A stretch of DNA of 64,000 nucleotides, from the NCBI GenBank assembly GCA_963742305.1, contig CAVULN010000024.1:10884-74883 (forward strand), read 5' to 3'. The position numbers and the translations under genes are program-made. Positions within the stretch are counted from its first letter, which is position 1; every line of letters begins with the position of its first letter. Under the pieces are notes generated by a model, which was given only the letters and a program-made list of their open reading frames with translations, was not told where the DNA came from and made no database searches. This DNA is from Roseiarcus sp963742305 (lineage in GTDB: Bacteria; Pseudomonadota; Alphaproteobacteria; Rhizobiales; Beijerinckiaceae). This document shows, piece by piece, positions 9,006-19,440 of this stretch.

Positions 9006-10289
9006 CTAGCCGGAAAAGCCGGTCAGGAGGCGGCTGCACTCGGCGGCGAAGGCCTGGTTCGGCGCGCGTCCTTCCGCGTCGCGCGAGAACTCGGGCTTGA
9101 GCCGGTTGAGGAAAAACATCTCGTGCGCCCGGTCATGCTTGGCGACGATCGGTCCGCGCGCCTCGAGCTCGAACAGCGTCTTGACCTGCCCGGCGACGGT
9201 CTCCGAGACATTGATCCGCCCCGGCGCGCCTTTGGCCTCCATCAGCGCGGCGGTGTTCACCGCCTCGCCCCAGATGTCGAAGGTGAACTTGTTCTTGCCG
9301 ACCACCCCGGACATGACGGGTCCCGAATGGAGCCCGACGCGCATCTCGAGCGCGGGCAACCGCATCTTCTCGCGCAGAATCTTCATCCGCGCGACGACGG
9401 ACTGCATCTCAAGGGCCGCGAGGCAGGCGTCGATCGCATGCCGGCGGCTGGCCGTGGGCACGCCGGCGACCGCCATATAGGCGTCGCCAACCGTCTTGAG
9501 CTTTTCGAGCCCGTGCCGGGAGACGATTTCGTCGAGGGCGGTGAAATACTGGTCGAGCAGCCCGATCAGCGCAACCGGCTCGGTGCGCTCGGCCAGCAGG
9601 GTGAACCCCTTGAAATCGGTAAACAGGATCGTCGCGGCGGAACTATATTTCGGCTGAACCTTGCCATTCTTCTTGAGCTCATCCGCAACCGCGGGCGGCA
9701 GGATGTTGGCGAGCAGCTCCTCGGTGCGCGCCTTCTCGGCCGCCGCTTCGGCGTGGGCCTCATCCCGTTCCTTGATCATCTCCTGGTATTCGATGAGCCG
9801 GCGACGCAGCTCAAGCTGCGAGACCACCTGATGCGACAGCCTGCGCATCGCCTCCGCCTGCTCGAATTCGAGTTGCCGCGGCTGAAAATCCATCACGCAG
9901 AGGGTGCCCAGCGCATGGCCTTCTTGGGTGATGAGCGGCATGCTGCAATAGAACGTCACGTGCGGATCGCCGGTCACGAACGGATTGGCGCTGAAACGCA
10001 GATCGTCGCGCAGGTCGGGCACCGTGACCAGTTCGGCGCCGCAGATGGTCGTCGAGCAAAAGGCGATCTCACGCGGACAACCGACGAAGTCAGGCGGCAG
10101 GCCATATTTGGATTTGAACCAGAGACGGTCGTCCTCGATGAAGCTGATATAGCCGACCGGGCACTTGCAGATCTGGGCGGCAAGCTCGCCGATCTCGTCG
10201 TAGGCCGGCTCTGGCGGCGTATCGAAGATTTCGAACGACCGCAGGGCTGCGATCCGTTCGGCCTCGTTTGCGGGCAATGGGAATGACAT
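9006..10289 (-). CDS. GAF domain plus class III adenylate/guanylate cyclase
   Basis: The 427-residue protein has an N-terminal GAF domain (about 15-165), a helical linker rich in E, A and R (about 165-210), and a class III cyclase domain (about 215-400). Metal-binding aspartates are present (FTDF, D225; GDAY, D269), as are the adenine-selecting K265 and D338 (FDIWG). The transition-state arginine normally in V-N-x-A-x-R is replaced by leucine (VNTAAL, L349). This suggests reduced activity, a substitute residue, or a regulatory role. It is cytoplasmic, with no membrane segment. The GAF domain presumably senses a small ligand. It is transcribed alone, followed by the dense intergenic gap before the amino-acid importer. 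Confidence 0.9.
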   Translation of the reverse strand: MSFPLPANEAERIAALRSFEIFDTPPEPAYDEIGELAAQICKCPVGYISFIEDDRLWFKSKYGLPPDFVGCPREIAFCSTTICGAELVTVPDLRDDLRFSANPFVTGDPHVTFYCSMPLITQEGHALGTLCVMDFQPRQLEFEQAEAMRRLSHQVVSQLELRRRLIEYQEMIKERDEAHAEAAAEKARTEELLANILPPAVADELKKNGKVQPKYSSAATILFTDFKGFTLLAERTEPVALIGLLDQYFTALDEIVSRHGLEKLKTVGDAYMAVAGVPTASRRHAIDACLAALEMQSVVARMKILREKMRLPALEMRVGLHSGPVMSGVVGKNKFTFDIWGEAVNTAALMEAKGAPGRINVSETVAGQVKTLFELEARGPIVAKHDRAHEMFFLNRLKPEFSRDAEGRAPNQAFAAECSRLLTGFSG

Positions 10290-10493
10290 GCGGCGCCCCT
10301 GCCCAATGGTTTTGCGCTTCGGATCAGCGTTCCCGCCCCGAGCCGCGCTGAAACTACAATGGCGGCGCCGGAAAAGATAGCGCGCGGGCGGCGGGCGCCG
10401 CCGTCGATCTCAGCGGGAAGGCGCCGCCTTTCGCCGAAAGCCCGAAATCCGGTCAGCGAGGCGGCCGAAAACCGCCCGCGGTCAGGCGCGGGA

Positions 10494-12140
10494 TCAGACG
10501 GCGTGGTTCGGCGCCAATTGGGCGACGGGTTCCTCGTCGCGCGCGCGACGGTAGAAGTACGGCCCGAAAAAGCCGCCGACAAATCCCAACCCCGACGAAA
10601 TGAGGTACGGCATGGGGGACCACGCCTGGGCCGTCGCCGAGGGAAGGGAGAGCAGGTGGATACAAATATGGATGCTTGCAATCATCGCGACCGCGCAAAG
10701 CAAGCCTTCGCTCACTCGGCGCGCCAAACCGTGGCCTAAATGGAAGTCGACGTCGCAGAGGATCGAAAGGACAAAGCTGGTGGCGAAGGCCATCGGCGCC
10801 ATAGGCCTCAGCGGATAGTCGCCGAAGTCGAGAGCAGCGCCGGGGTCGCCGAGGGCGATCACATAAGCTGCGCGTTCAATGACAAGAGAAATGGCTGCCG
10901 CGACGATGGCCCAGCCGAGCCATGCGAGATATGGAGGATTGCCGGCAAGGTCGGGGCAGGACCTGCGCCAGCGCAACTTCGGGAGGACCGCAGTCAGAAT
11001 GCCGACGGTGCGCGTCGTTCCAATGAGGATTGCGCTTACCGCGGGCGGAAGGACATGAGCGTAGCGGGGAGACGCCACCGAAACCACTCCCAGCATTCCG
11101 AAGATCATGATCGCGCCAATGAACACAAACGGACCCACCTGCATTTGGGGGCCGACGCGCGTCGATGAGACAAAACCCATCGGCTGTAACCGGTTGATGA
11201 TGCGCTGGTCGGATCCCTCGACCATCAGAAGCAATTGCGCCAGGAACTCGGTCAGGTCGCGATGCATGTTGCGGCAAATGTCACGGTAGCATTTCTTCGC
11301 CTTTGCGAGCGCCGCCTCGCCCGCTGTTCCCTCGATCGGCGTTAGTTGATCAAACAGCACGAAGAACGCATGGGACTCGGCAAGGAAAACGCGGAAATCC
11401 TCTTTGACCCCCTGCCAGGCGTCCTGGCGCGAGCGGAAGGCGAATTGATAACCCGGGGCCTCCTCAAGCTTCTGCAGCTCTCGATAGAGGCGCAACGCGC
11501 GCGCGAGACTGCCGCGCGAGGTCTCCGGTGGATCGGCGTTGACGATATTCGCAAGCTCGTCGGGAATCTCCGGTTCGGCCTTGATCCACTCCTGCAATTC
11601 GATGACGTCGCCCGGCCCCAGCCGAAGCGCCTTCGGCTCAAGCTTTCCCGCCAGGTCCCGTACGCCTTCGGGAATGCTCCCCCAAGCTTGAAAGCGCTTC
11701 AGCAACCAATCGTCCGCCGTGCTTAAAAGTGGCGTGTGAGGCAACAGGACCGTCAGGATGACAGCGGCGAGGACCGACGGAGCGCAATAGTTCTTGAGGA
11801 TCTCCTGGATGTCCCCGAGCCCCATAGCCGCCAGGACACCGGGCGTCAGCACGCCGGGCCGCAGCGCGACCTGGGAGAGCACCAGGAAGATGGTGAGCGA
11901 CGCGGCGACGTAGCCCGCGCCAGTAAACAGGAACGCCGACCTTGTAGTGGACACTCGATTGCTCTTGGGGGTGTTGTAACGATCCCAGGCATGAATGGCG
12001 ACAACGCCAGCGCAAATGAACATCACGACCAAGTCCCATGACTGCTCAGCCGTCGGGGACAAAGTTCCGCTCGGACGCCCGCAGACCGTGGTCCAGAAGG
12101 AATTCATTGCCCGCTGCGGCAAATCTCCAAGTGACCCCAT
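10494..12140 (-). CDS. polytopic membrane protein of unknown function
   Basis: A 548-residue protein that I do not assign to a named family. The start at 12140 is supported by GGAGGAG eight bases upstream; the frame is open further upstream without a comparable site. About nine hydrophobic segments can be seen: two or three near the N-terminus, then a long polar, charged middle section (roughly residues 170-340), then about six in the C-terminal third. The polar section presumably lies in the cytoplasm. The gene is monocistronic by spacing: 204 bases separate it from the cyclase gene downstream in the same direction. A functional link to the cyclase is possible but not shown. Confidence 0.75.
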   Translation of the reverse strand: MGSLGDLPQRAMNSFWTTVCGRPSGTLSPTAEQSWDLVVMFICAGVVAIHAWDRYNTPKSNRVSTTRSAFLFTGAGYVAASLTIFLVLSQVALRPGVLTPGVLAAMGLGDIQEILKNYCAPSVLAAVILTVLLPHTPLLSTADDWLLKRFQAWGSIPEGVRDLAGKLEPKALRLGPGDVIELQEWIKAEPEIPDELANIVNADPPETSRGSLARALRLYRELQKLEEAPGYQFAFRSRQDAWQGVKEDFRVFLAESHAFFVLFDQLTPIEGTAGEAALAKAKKCYRDICRNMHRDLTEFLAQLLLMVEGSDQRIINRLQPMGFVSSTRVGPQMQVGPFVFIGAIMIFGMLGVVSVASPRYAHVLPPAVSAILIGTTRTVGILTAVLPKLRWRRSCPDLAGNPPYLAWLGWAIVAAAISLVIERAAYVIALGDPGAALDFGDYPLRPMAPMAFATSFVLSILCDVDFHLGHGLARRVSEGLLCAVAMIASIHICIHLLSLPSATAQAWSPMPYLISSGLGFVGGFFGPYFYRRARDEEPVAQLAPNHAV

Positions 12141-12343
12141 GACGCCCTCTCCTCCGCCCCGGCGCGCGGCCTGCAGACGAGCTAGACGGGAATCACCAAG
12201 CGCTGCTGTGACGTAGCTCACACTCGAGGACAGCAACGGGCGCGGCCCGCCGCGGCGGATCCGGGGCGCGGATTCGCCAAGCGATGGAGGCGTGCGCTCT
12301 TGTTCAGGCTACGCCCCTGGACGGCTCGGAAATCTCGCGGCGC

Positions 12344-13696
12344 TTACGCCGCCGCTTTGATCGACGCCCCGACCTTCTCCACGATCTCGCCGATCTGATC
12401 CTCGGTCACGATCAACGGCGGGGTGAGTTCGATCGTGTCGCCGGCAGGCCGGATCATGACGCCCGCGTTGAAGAAGGCGTGATCGAGGGCGCGGATGACG
12501 CGCTCTCCCGGGCTGCCCTGAACCGGCGCAAGGTCGATCGCGCCGGTGAGCCCCACGCAGCGGATGTCGAGCACGTTGGGCAGGCCTTTGAGGCTCATGA
12601 TCGCGTCATACCACTTGGGCTCGATCGCCTTCGAGCGCTCGAACAGCCGTTCGTCGCGATAGACGTCGAGCGTCGCCAGCGCCGCGGCGCAGGCGAGCGG
12701 ATGGCCGGAGTAGGTGTAGCCGTGGAAGAGCTCGATCGCCTGCTCGGGCCCTTTCATGAAGGCGTCGTAGATTCCCTTGCGCACCATCACGCCGCCCATC
12801 GGAACGGTTCCGGACGTCACCCCCTTGGCGAAGGTGATCATGTCGGGCTGCACGCCATAGCGCTCGGCGGCGAACGGCGCGCCGAGACGGCCGAACCCGG
12901 TGATGACCTCGTCGAAGATGAGCAAGATCCCATGCTTGTCGCAGATCTCGCGCAGGCGCTTGAGATAGCCCTTGGGCGCGGGCAGCACGCCGGTCGAGCC
13001 GGCCATCGGCTCGACGATCACCGCGGCGATGGTCGAGGCGTCGTGCAGCGCCACGATCCCCTCGAGCGCGTCGGCGAGATGGGCGCCCCATTCCGGCTCG
13101 CCCTTGGTGAAGGCCTGATGCTCCCGGTTGTAGGTCGCGGGTAGGTGGTCGACGCCGGCCAATAGCGAGCCGAAGAATTTGCGGTTGTTGACCATGCCGC
13201 CGACCGAAATGCCGCCGAAGCCGACGCCGTGATAGGCGCGCTCGCGCCCGACCAGCCGGGTGCGCGACCCGTTGCCCCGCACATTGTGATAGGCGATCGC
13301 GATCTTGAGCGCCGTATCGCAGGCCTCGGAGCCCGAATTGCAGTAGAAGGCGTGATCGAGATCGCCCGGCGCAAGCTCGGCCAGTCGCGACGCCAGCTGG
13401 AACGCGGCCGGATGGGCGAACGAGAAGGTCGGCGAGAAGTCGAGCTCCGCCGCCTGACGCTGAATCGCCGCCACGATCGGGGCGCGGTTGTGCCCCGCGT
13501 TGCAGCACCACAGGCCCGCCGTCCCGTCCAGGATCGTGCGCCCCTCGGGCGTGAAATAATTCATGTCCTTGGCGCGCGAGATGAGGCGCGGCCTCTTCTT
13601 GAAGGCGCGGTTGGGGGTGAACGGCAGCCAGAAGGCCTCGAGATCGTTGGGAATGTCCGCCCGCGGGGCAGGCTTGACGGCGGCGGGCTTGTTCAT
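12344..13696 (-). CDS. class III aminotransferase, omega-amino acid:pyruvate type
   Basis: A 450-residue PLP-dependent aminotransferase. The PLP lysine lies in MITFAKGVTSG, the ring-nitrogen aspartate in IFDEVITGFGR, and the N-terminal pattern (FWLPFTPNRAFK, then GLWCCNAGHNR) is that of beta-alanine:pyruvate or omega-amino acid:pyruvate aminotransferases. It moves the amino group of a terminal amine such as beta-alanine to pyruvate, giving alanine. Start 13696 (MNKPAAVKP) was chosen because GGAG precedes it; the frame is open far upstream but the extension is low-complexity. The gene is monocistronic. The exact amine donor is not determined. Confidence 0.9.
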   Translation of the reverse strand: MNKPAAVKPAPRADIPNDLEAFWLPFTPNRAFKKRPRLISRAKDMNYFTPEGRTILDGTAGLWCCNAGHNRAPIVAAIQRQAAELDFSPTFSFAHPAAFQLASRLAELAPGDLDHAFYCNSGSEACDTALKIAIAYHNVRGNGSRTRLVGRERAYHGVGFGGISVGGMVNNRKFFGSLLAGVDHLPATYNREHQAFTKGEPEWGAHLADALEGIVALHDASTIAAVIVEPMAGSTGVLPAPKGYLKRLREICDKHGILLIFDEVITGFGRLGAPFAAERYGVQPDMITFAKGVTSGTVPMGGVMVRKGIYDAFMKGPEQAIELFHGYTYSGHPLACAAALATLDVYRDERLFERSKAIEPKWYDAIMSLKGLPNVLDIRCVGLTGAIDLAPVQGSPGERVIRALDHAFFNAGVMIRPAGDTIELTPPLIVTEDQIGEIVEKVGASIKAAA

Positions 13697-14076
13697 CGGG
13701 CGGCTCCTTCGGGGCGATCTTATGAGCCCGGAACAATGGCGACGGGACCTCCGTTTGTCCAGTTTTCGATTGCCGGGCGTTCCCCTGACCCAAGCGCCGC
13801 TCCAGGTCCCCCGCCTAGAAAGAACCGTGGGGGCAATTCGAGGCCGCCGGACGGCGCCAATTCGGGCGTCCGGCCGCCGCTCGTGACAATTCCTGACAAA
13901 TTGGCTATTGCCAGATGCAACGAATGATTGTATTAACCATGAAATACAACCTGAGAGAGCCGCGATGACCATGATGGAGCCACTGATGGTCAGCCTCGCG
14001 GCAGCCGCTCGGCGCAGCGGAAGGGACGTTTTTCAAGCAAGGTGAACCGGCGCGGAAGTAACGGAGGGCGCGAACA
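13697..14076. other. intergenic region between the aminotransferase and the GcrA-like gene
   Basis: About 380 bases without a convincing gene. The part at about 13880-13960 is AT-richer (around ATGATTGTATTAACC), consistent with divergent promoters. A 26-codon ATG-started frame at 13965-14045 is present, but nothing supports its translation. Confidence 0.4.
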
Positions 14077-14596
14077 ATGTGGACCGAGGCGGCAATCGAG
14101 AACTCTGAGGCGCTTGGCGCTCGAAGGAAAGAGCGCGAGCGTCATCGCCGCGGCGATCGGCGCGCCGTCGCGCAACGCGGTGATCGGCAAGGCGAACCGG
14201 ATCGGCGTCAAGCTCAGCGGCAATCTGAACTGCTCCGCGCCCCGGGCGCCGCGGTCCGTCACGGAGCGGCCGCGCCGCCCGGCGATCGCCCGCACGGGCT
14301 CGCCTTTGTGGAAACGGACGGCCGTTCCCGCCCTCCCGCGCGAACGCAAGCCCGCGTGGCTCTTCGCCGAGGCCGAGGTCGGAGACATGCTGAAAGTGGG
14401 ATTTGAGGAAATCGGCGAAGGCGCCTGCCGCTGGCCGGTCGGCGATCCGACGAGCGAGGATTTTGTCTATTGCGGCGTTCAGACAGCCAAGGGCCGCCCC
14501 TATTGCGCCGGCCATTGCCGGATGGCCTACAAGCCGCCGAGCGCGCGGGTCTGGGACGGCGAACGCTACATAGCCCTCGAATCGATGGCCGCCTGA
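14077..14596 (+). pseudogene. gcrA: GcrA-like cell-cycle regulator, frameshifted near its start
   Basis: The ATG at 14077 is preceded by GGAGG nine bases upstream and encodes MWTEAAIE, the expected GcrA N-terminus. The frame then breaks: the following residues LRRLALEGKSASVIAAAIG (helix-turn-helix) lie in the next frame. One extra A at 14101-14102 explains it, and dropping it gives IETLRRLALEGKS. The rest is intact: the HTH with NAVIGKANRIG, a basic linker, and the C-terminal CRWPVGDP...YCG...YCAGHC signature that contacts sigma-70 RNA polymerase. GcrA binds CcrM-methylated promoters and controls cell-cycle genes in Caulobacter and Rhizobiales. Either this copy is a decayed paralogue or the extra A is a sequence error. 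Confidence 0.82.
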
Positions 14597-14698
14597 CCGG
14601 GCCGCGCCGGTTTGATCTCGATGGAACGGATGGGGGTGCGCGCCCGCGCGAGCGGCGAAGCGCTTCGCGCGGGCGCGATCTTTTCTCTCTCCGCGGCC

Positions 14699-14834
14699 CA
14701 TTGTAGGCGCGGTCGCTGACCGCGTCCGTCGCGCTCGAAAGAACGCCGGTGTCTCGACGGGCTGTGGAGCGCGGCGGACGCGACCCCTTGTAGCCGGGCT
14801 CGCCGAGCGCGGCCGACGGACCGCGGCTACAGGC
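14699..14834. repeat. intergenic palindromic repeat unit with inverted ends
   Basis: The left end (near TTGTAGGCGCGGTCGCTGAC) and the right end (near CCGACGGACCGCGGCTACAG) are imperfect inverted copies of each other. A second TTGTAGCC-type copy lies inside, near 14788. This layout resembles short mobile intergenic repeats that occur many times in GC-rich alphaproteobacterial genomes. Only one unit is present in this window, so its repeat nature is inferred. Confidence 0.5.
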
Positions 14835-14850
14835 ATCTTGGAGTCCAGTC

Positions 14851-15111
14851 ATGTCGAACGCGTCCTTCACCAGTCGCCCGCTCGGAACCGCCATGGTCGG
14901 CGGGGCCCTTGCGATGGCGATCCTCGACGCTCTCGTGCGAAAGAACCTCCTCACCACCGCCGAGGCTGAGGGCGCCCTCAAGACGGCCCAAACCTCGCTC
15001 GCCAACTCCCCATCCGTTCACGGTTCCCTCGATGGCGCCAGAATCATCGGGGAGATCAGAGACCTCTTCGCCCGGCGCGACCGCGGCCGGTGGAGCGAGC
15101 GCCGCCGATGA
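14851..15111 (+). CDS. small hypothetical protein
   Basis: An 86-residue protein starting at an ATG with GGAG seven bases upstream. The N-terminal half contains a hydrophobic helix and the middle a helical stretch (LLTTAEAEGALKTAQTSL); the C-terminus is arginine-rich. I do not recognise the family. It lies between a repeat unit and a long gene-free stretch, with no obvious partners. The Shine-Dalgarno sequence and alphaproteobacterial codon use support its being real, but it could be a spurious frame. Confidence 0.5.
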   Translation: MSNASFTSRPLGTAMVGGALAMAILDALVRKNLLTTAEAEGALKTAQTSLANSPSVHGSLDGARIIGEIRDLFARRDRGRWSERRR

Positions 15112-15902
15112 CCAGCGGCCCATTGGGCCAAAACCCGTCTTGAGCGAGGGCGCCCAGGCTCGCCAGCAACCCGGGCCGGGCCCGAAACCAATGGGTCCGG
15201 AGATTGCCGCAGCCCCTGGGCGATCCGTCCGCCGCGCGATGGCCGTACGGCGGCAAATTCTTGACAAATCCGGAATCGTCCGAGATAATTTCTGTTATAC
15301 GAAAATCGAGCGCCCCATGCCGATAGGCCGTCCGCGAGGATGTCTGTCTTTGCGAGGACCTGATGGACTTGGCTGGGCCGGCGGGTTTGCGCCGCCCTTG
15401 GCCGGCGGTTGCCCGGCGAAGCGAAAAGAGGAGCCAGGTCGCTGAAAGAGGCGCCCGCGTGAAAACGGCGAAACGAAAACGCCTTTAAGCCTTTGAAAGC
15501 AAACCATCCCGCGAAATGTCTGATTCAGCGCCCCTAAGGATTCCAATGGCTTAAGCCATGCCGTGCGAAGCGTTCCGTTTCGCACGGCGAAATGAGGGGT
15601 TCGATGGCCCGGCCGGCCGGCGGCGGCGTCTCCCTGCAGGCTCGGCCATCGCGAAGTTGCGCAAGAGAGCAGCCAAGCCCATGAAATCATTGACGCGCGT
15701 AACAATGTGCAGCGAGCCCTTCCGTCTCGCTATGCGCGCGCCCCACGCTAGTCTGCCTCAATCCGGGACGACCGGCCCTGACCGTTGGTAACCGCGCGGC
15801 AACGTTAAGCACGGATAAACGAAAAGATTCGCATCGCGCGCTTTCCTGAACCGGCAAGCGCGGAGACGTGAAACTTCTAGAGCGGGAGCGCTCGCTCCGG
15901 GC
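15112..15902. other. long intergenic region without a recognisable gene
   Basis: Nearly 800 bases. Frames here are short and show no recognisable domains or good start sites. The distinctive content is the pair of dyads at 15546-15588 (listed separately) inside a purine- and A-rich stretch (about 15455-15590). The end, around 15870-15900, holds a small hairpin GGAGCG-CT-CGCTCC just before the start of the wall hydrolase gene. A noncoding RNA is possible but unproven. Confidence 0.45.
15546..15588. repeat. adjacent perfect palindrome and hairpin
   Basis: ATGGCTTAAGCCAT at 15546-15559 is a perfect 14-base palindrome. Directly abutting it is a perfect 10-bp stem GCCGTGCGAA/TTCGCACGGC (15560-15569 and 15579-15588) with a 9-base loop. 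No T-run follows on either strand, so an ordinary intrinsic terminator is not clear; a regulatory RNA or protein-binding dyad is equally possible. Confidence 0.5.
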
Positions 15903-17021
15903 ATGGGTCGTTCGCGTATGAGCTGGGCTCTCCGGGTCGCCGCGCCTTGGTGCGCCGCTCTCGCGGTGCTTCTCTCGATCACCGCGGAGGCGGAACAGGA
16001 GCCGGCCGGCTATACGAGCGTCCTCACGCGCGTCCAGTTGACGGGCCTCGGCCGGGCGCTCATCGCCGCCCGCCCGCTCAGAGCCGTGGACGAGGACGGC
16101 CAGCCGCTGCCCCTGGTCGAGGCGCGCCTTGTCGCCGGCGACCGCGACGGCGGTCTGGCGGATTCCGGCGAGCGCGAACCGAACGCGGCGCTAAAGCGGC
16201 CCGGACCGACCTTTCCCGCCGTCGATCGCGCCGCCGTAGGCGACCGGCTGCGAGTCCAGCGCAGGCCCGATGCAACCCAGTCCGCGGGCTTCGAGCCTCA
16301 GAGCGGCGAATTCGATCCCGGCCATACGATGAGTCCGCCGGGCCCCGCCGACGGCGAGCGGGGGCGCCCTGCGCCGCTTGCCTTCGGCGATGGCGCGACG
16401 CCGCCGCTGCCGCTCGAATTCGCGCTCAACTCGTCGTCGCCGACCTCCAGCGACGGCGTCGTGGTCGCCGTCGAAATGGATGGCTCCGGCGTGACCACGG
16501 TCCCGCAGCTCTCCGCCACGGACAGCAAGCCGAATTATGCGGCGCTCATCGATCCTAAGGACCGCGCGCGCCAGATGCGCTGCCTTGCCGAGGCGATCTA
16601 CTTCGAGTCCCGCAGCGAATCCGAGGAGGGCCAGGCCGCAGTCGCCCAGGTCGTCCTCAACCGGGTGCGCAGCGGCATCTATCCCACCACCGTCTGCGGC
16701 GTCGTCTATCAGGACCGCAACCGGCCTTTCGCCTGCCAGTTCTCCTTCGCCTGCGAGGGCAAGTCGCTCCGCATCGAGGAGCCCGGCCCATGGGCGGTCG
16801 CGACCCGCATCGCCGAGGCGGTGGTGAGCGGCGCCAGCTACAACCCCAAAATCGACGTGGCGGTGAACTACCACGCCAATTACGTCTCGCCGTTCTGGGC
16901 CGGCTATCTCAAAAGGGTCGACCGCATCGGCGCCCACATCTTCTACGCGATGCGCGACGGCGTGAACTGGGCGCCCGGCGCGCTCAACGGGCGCGGCGAC
17001 CTGCCGCCGCTCGCCAACTGA
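15903..17021 (+). CDS. cell wall hydrolase, SleB family
   Basis: A 372-residue protein with an N-terminal signal peptide (about residues 1-28), a long low-complexity proline/arginine-rich middle (about 50-205), and a C-terminal SleB/Hydrolase_2 catalytic domain (about 220-350). The catalytic domain shows CLAEAIYFESRSE with its key glutamate, then VAQVVLNRVRSGIYP and the two-cysteine CQFSFACEG segment. SleB-type enzymes cleave peptidoglycan glycan strands, probably as lytic transglycosylases. In alphaproteobacteria they act on the periplasmic wall rather than on spores. The disordered middle probably spans the periplasm. The gene is monocistronic. Confidence 0.9.
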   Translation: MGRSRMSWALRVAAPWCAALAVLLSITAEAEQEPAGYTSVLTRVQLTGLGRALIAARPLRAVDEDGQPLPLVEARLVAGDRDGGLADSGEREPNAALKRPGPTFPAVDRAAVGDRLRVQRRPDATQSAGFEPQSGEFDPGHTMSPPGPADGERGRPAPLAFGDGATPPLPLEFALNSSSPTSSDGVVVAVEMDGSGVTTVPQLSATDSKPNYAALIDPKDRARQMRCLAEAIYFESRSESEEGQAAVAQVVLNRVRSGIYPTTVCGVVYQDRNRPFACQFSFACEGKSLRIEEPGPWAVATRIAEAVVSGASYNPKIDVAVNYHANYVSPFWAGYLKRVDRIGAHIFYAMRDGVNWAPGALNGRGDLPPLAN

Positions 17022-17139
17022 CGCACGCGCTCCTAGGGGCCGCCTTGTTGGCTTAAGCCGGCGATCCGCGCCCGCGGAATTCGTCGTCCCCTATGACGGG
17101 CGGAAGTGCCGTTCGGTCAGCGTCACGGGGAGTTCGCGA

Positions 17140-17814
17140 ATGGGAGAGAGGCTCGCGAGACACAGGGCTTCGCGAAGCCGTCTGGACGACGGCCCTCACG
17201 CGATCGGCGCGGCGATGAAGCGCGCGCCCGTCATTGAGCGGGCGAGGCTCCCCGTCGACACGGCCGAGCTCGCTCGCTTTCTCCTCGGCAAGCTGCTGGT
17301 GCGGATGCTGCCCGAAGGCGCGGCGGGCGGCCGCATCGTGGAGACCGAGGCCTATGTCATCGGCGACCCCGCGGGTCATGCCTATCGCGGCATGACGGAA
17401 CGCAATCGCGCGCTTTTCCTCGAGCGCGGGCACGCTTACGTCTATCTCGCCTATGGGGTCTCGTTCATGCTGAACGTCTCGAGCGAGACGCCCAAGGTGG
17501 GAGCGGGCGTCTTGATCAGGGCGATCGAGCCGATGTTCGGCGTCACGATCATCGAGCGCAATCGCGGAATCAAACGGATATGGGATCTGGCCCGCGGTCC
17601 CGGACGGCTCTGCCAAGCTCTCAGGATCGATCGCCGGCTCGACGGGATCGATCTCTGTCAGGCCGGCCGCCTATGGCTCGGATCGGACGGCGCCGCATCG
17701 GGTGAGGTCGGGCGGAGCAAGCGGATCGGCATCACGCGCGCAGCGGAGAGTCCGCTCAGATTCTATGTCCGGGGCAACCGGTTCGTCAGCGGCCCGCGGG
17801 CGCTCAACCCATGA
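17140..17814 (+). CDS. mpg: DNA-3-methyladenine glycosylase (AAG/MPG family)
   Basis: A 224-residue protein of the eukaryotic-type AAG fold. It carries the active-site pattern GRIVETEAYVIGDPAGHAYRGMTERN, of which the first glutamate activates water, and the YLAYGVSFMLNV substrate-pocket strand. It removes alkylated purines such as 3-methyladenine from DNA in base-excision repair. Start 17140 is supported by GGGGAG seven bases upstream; an internal ATG at 17215 would remove 25 poorly conserved residues and fits family length better, so the N-terminus is uncertain. The gene is monocistronic, followed by glmM on the same strand. Confidence 0.9.
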   Translation: MGERLARHRASRSRLDDGPHAIGAAMKRAPVIERARLPVDTAELARFLLGKLLVRMLPEGAAGGRIVETEAYVIGDPAGHAYRGMTERNRALFLERGHAYVYLAYGVSFMLNVSSETPKVGAGVLIRAIEPMFGVTIIERNRGIKRIWDLARGPGRLCQALRIDRRLDGIDLCQAGRLWLGSDGAASGEVGRSKRIGITRAAESPLRFYVRGNRFVSGPRALNP

Positions 17815-18092
17815 GGCCGGGTCCTTGAGCCGGCGGGTGTTCGGATTGAGCGGCGCGCCTCCGCCTCTATCGAGGTGTCTTCAAGCGTTCCCCAGCGTGT
17901 GAGCAGTTCGCGACCATGTCAGCGGATTCACTGAAATCGATGGACGAGGCGGCAGGCGCAGCCATGAGCAACGTCATGCCGCACCGTTACCGTCTCGCAA
18001 CGAATTGTGAAACCTTTGCCCCCACATATGCGGTATGAGGGCGGCGCAGCGTTCGTATGGCCCGATATTTCGCCCCGGGGAGCTCTGAGACC

Positions 18093-19433
<1,341 letters not shown>

Positions 19434-19440
19434 GGCCGGA

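Noticed and set aside
13965..14045. 26-codon frame before the GcrA-like gene
   Set aside because: It is short and lacks an attenuator structure or recognisable leader-peptide pattern.
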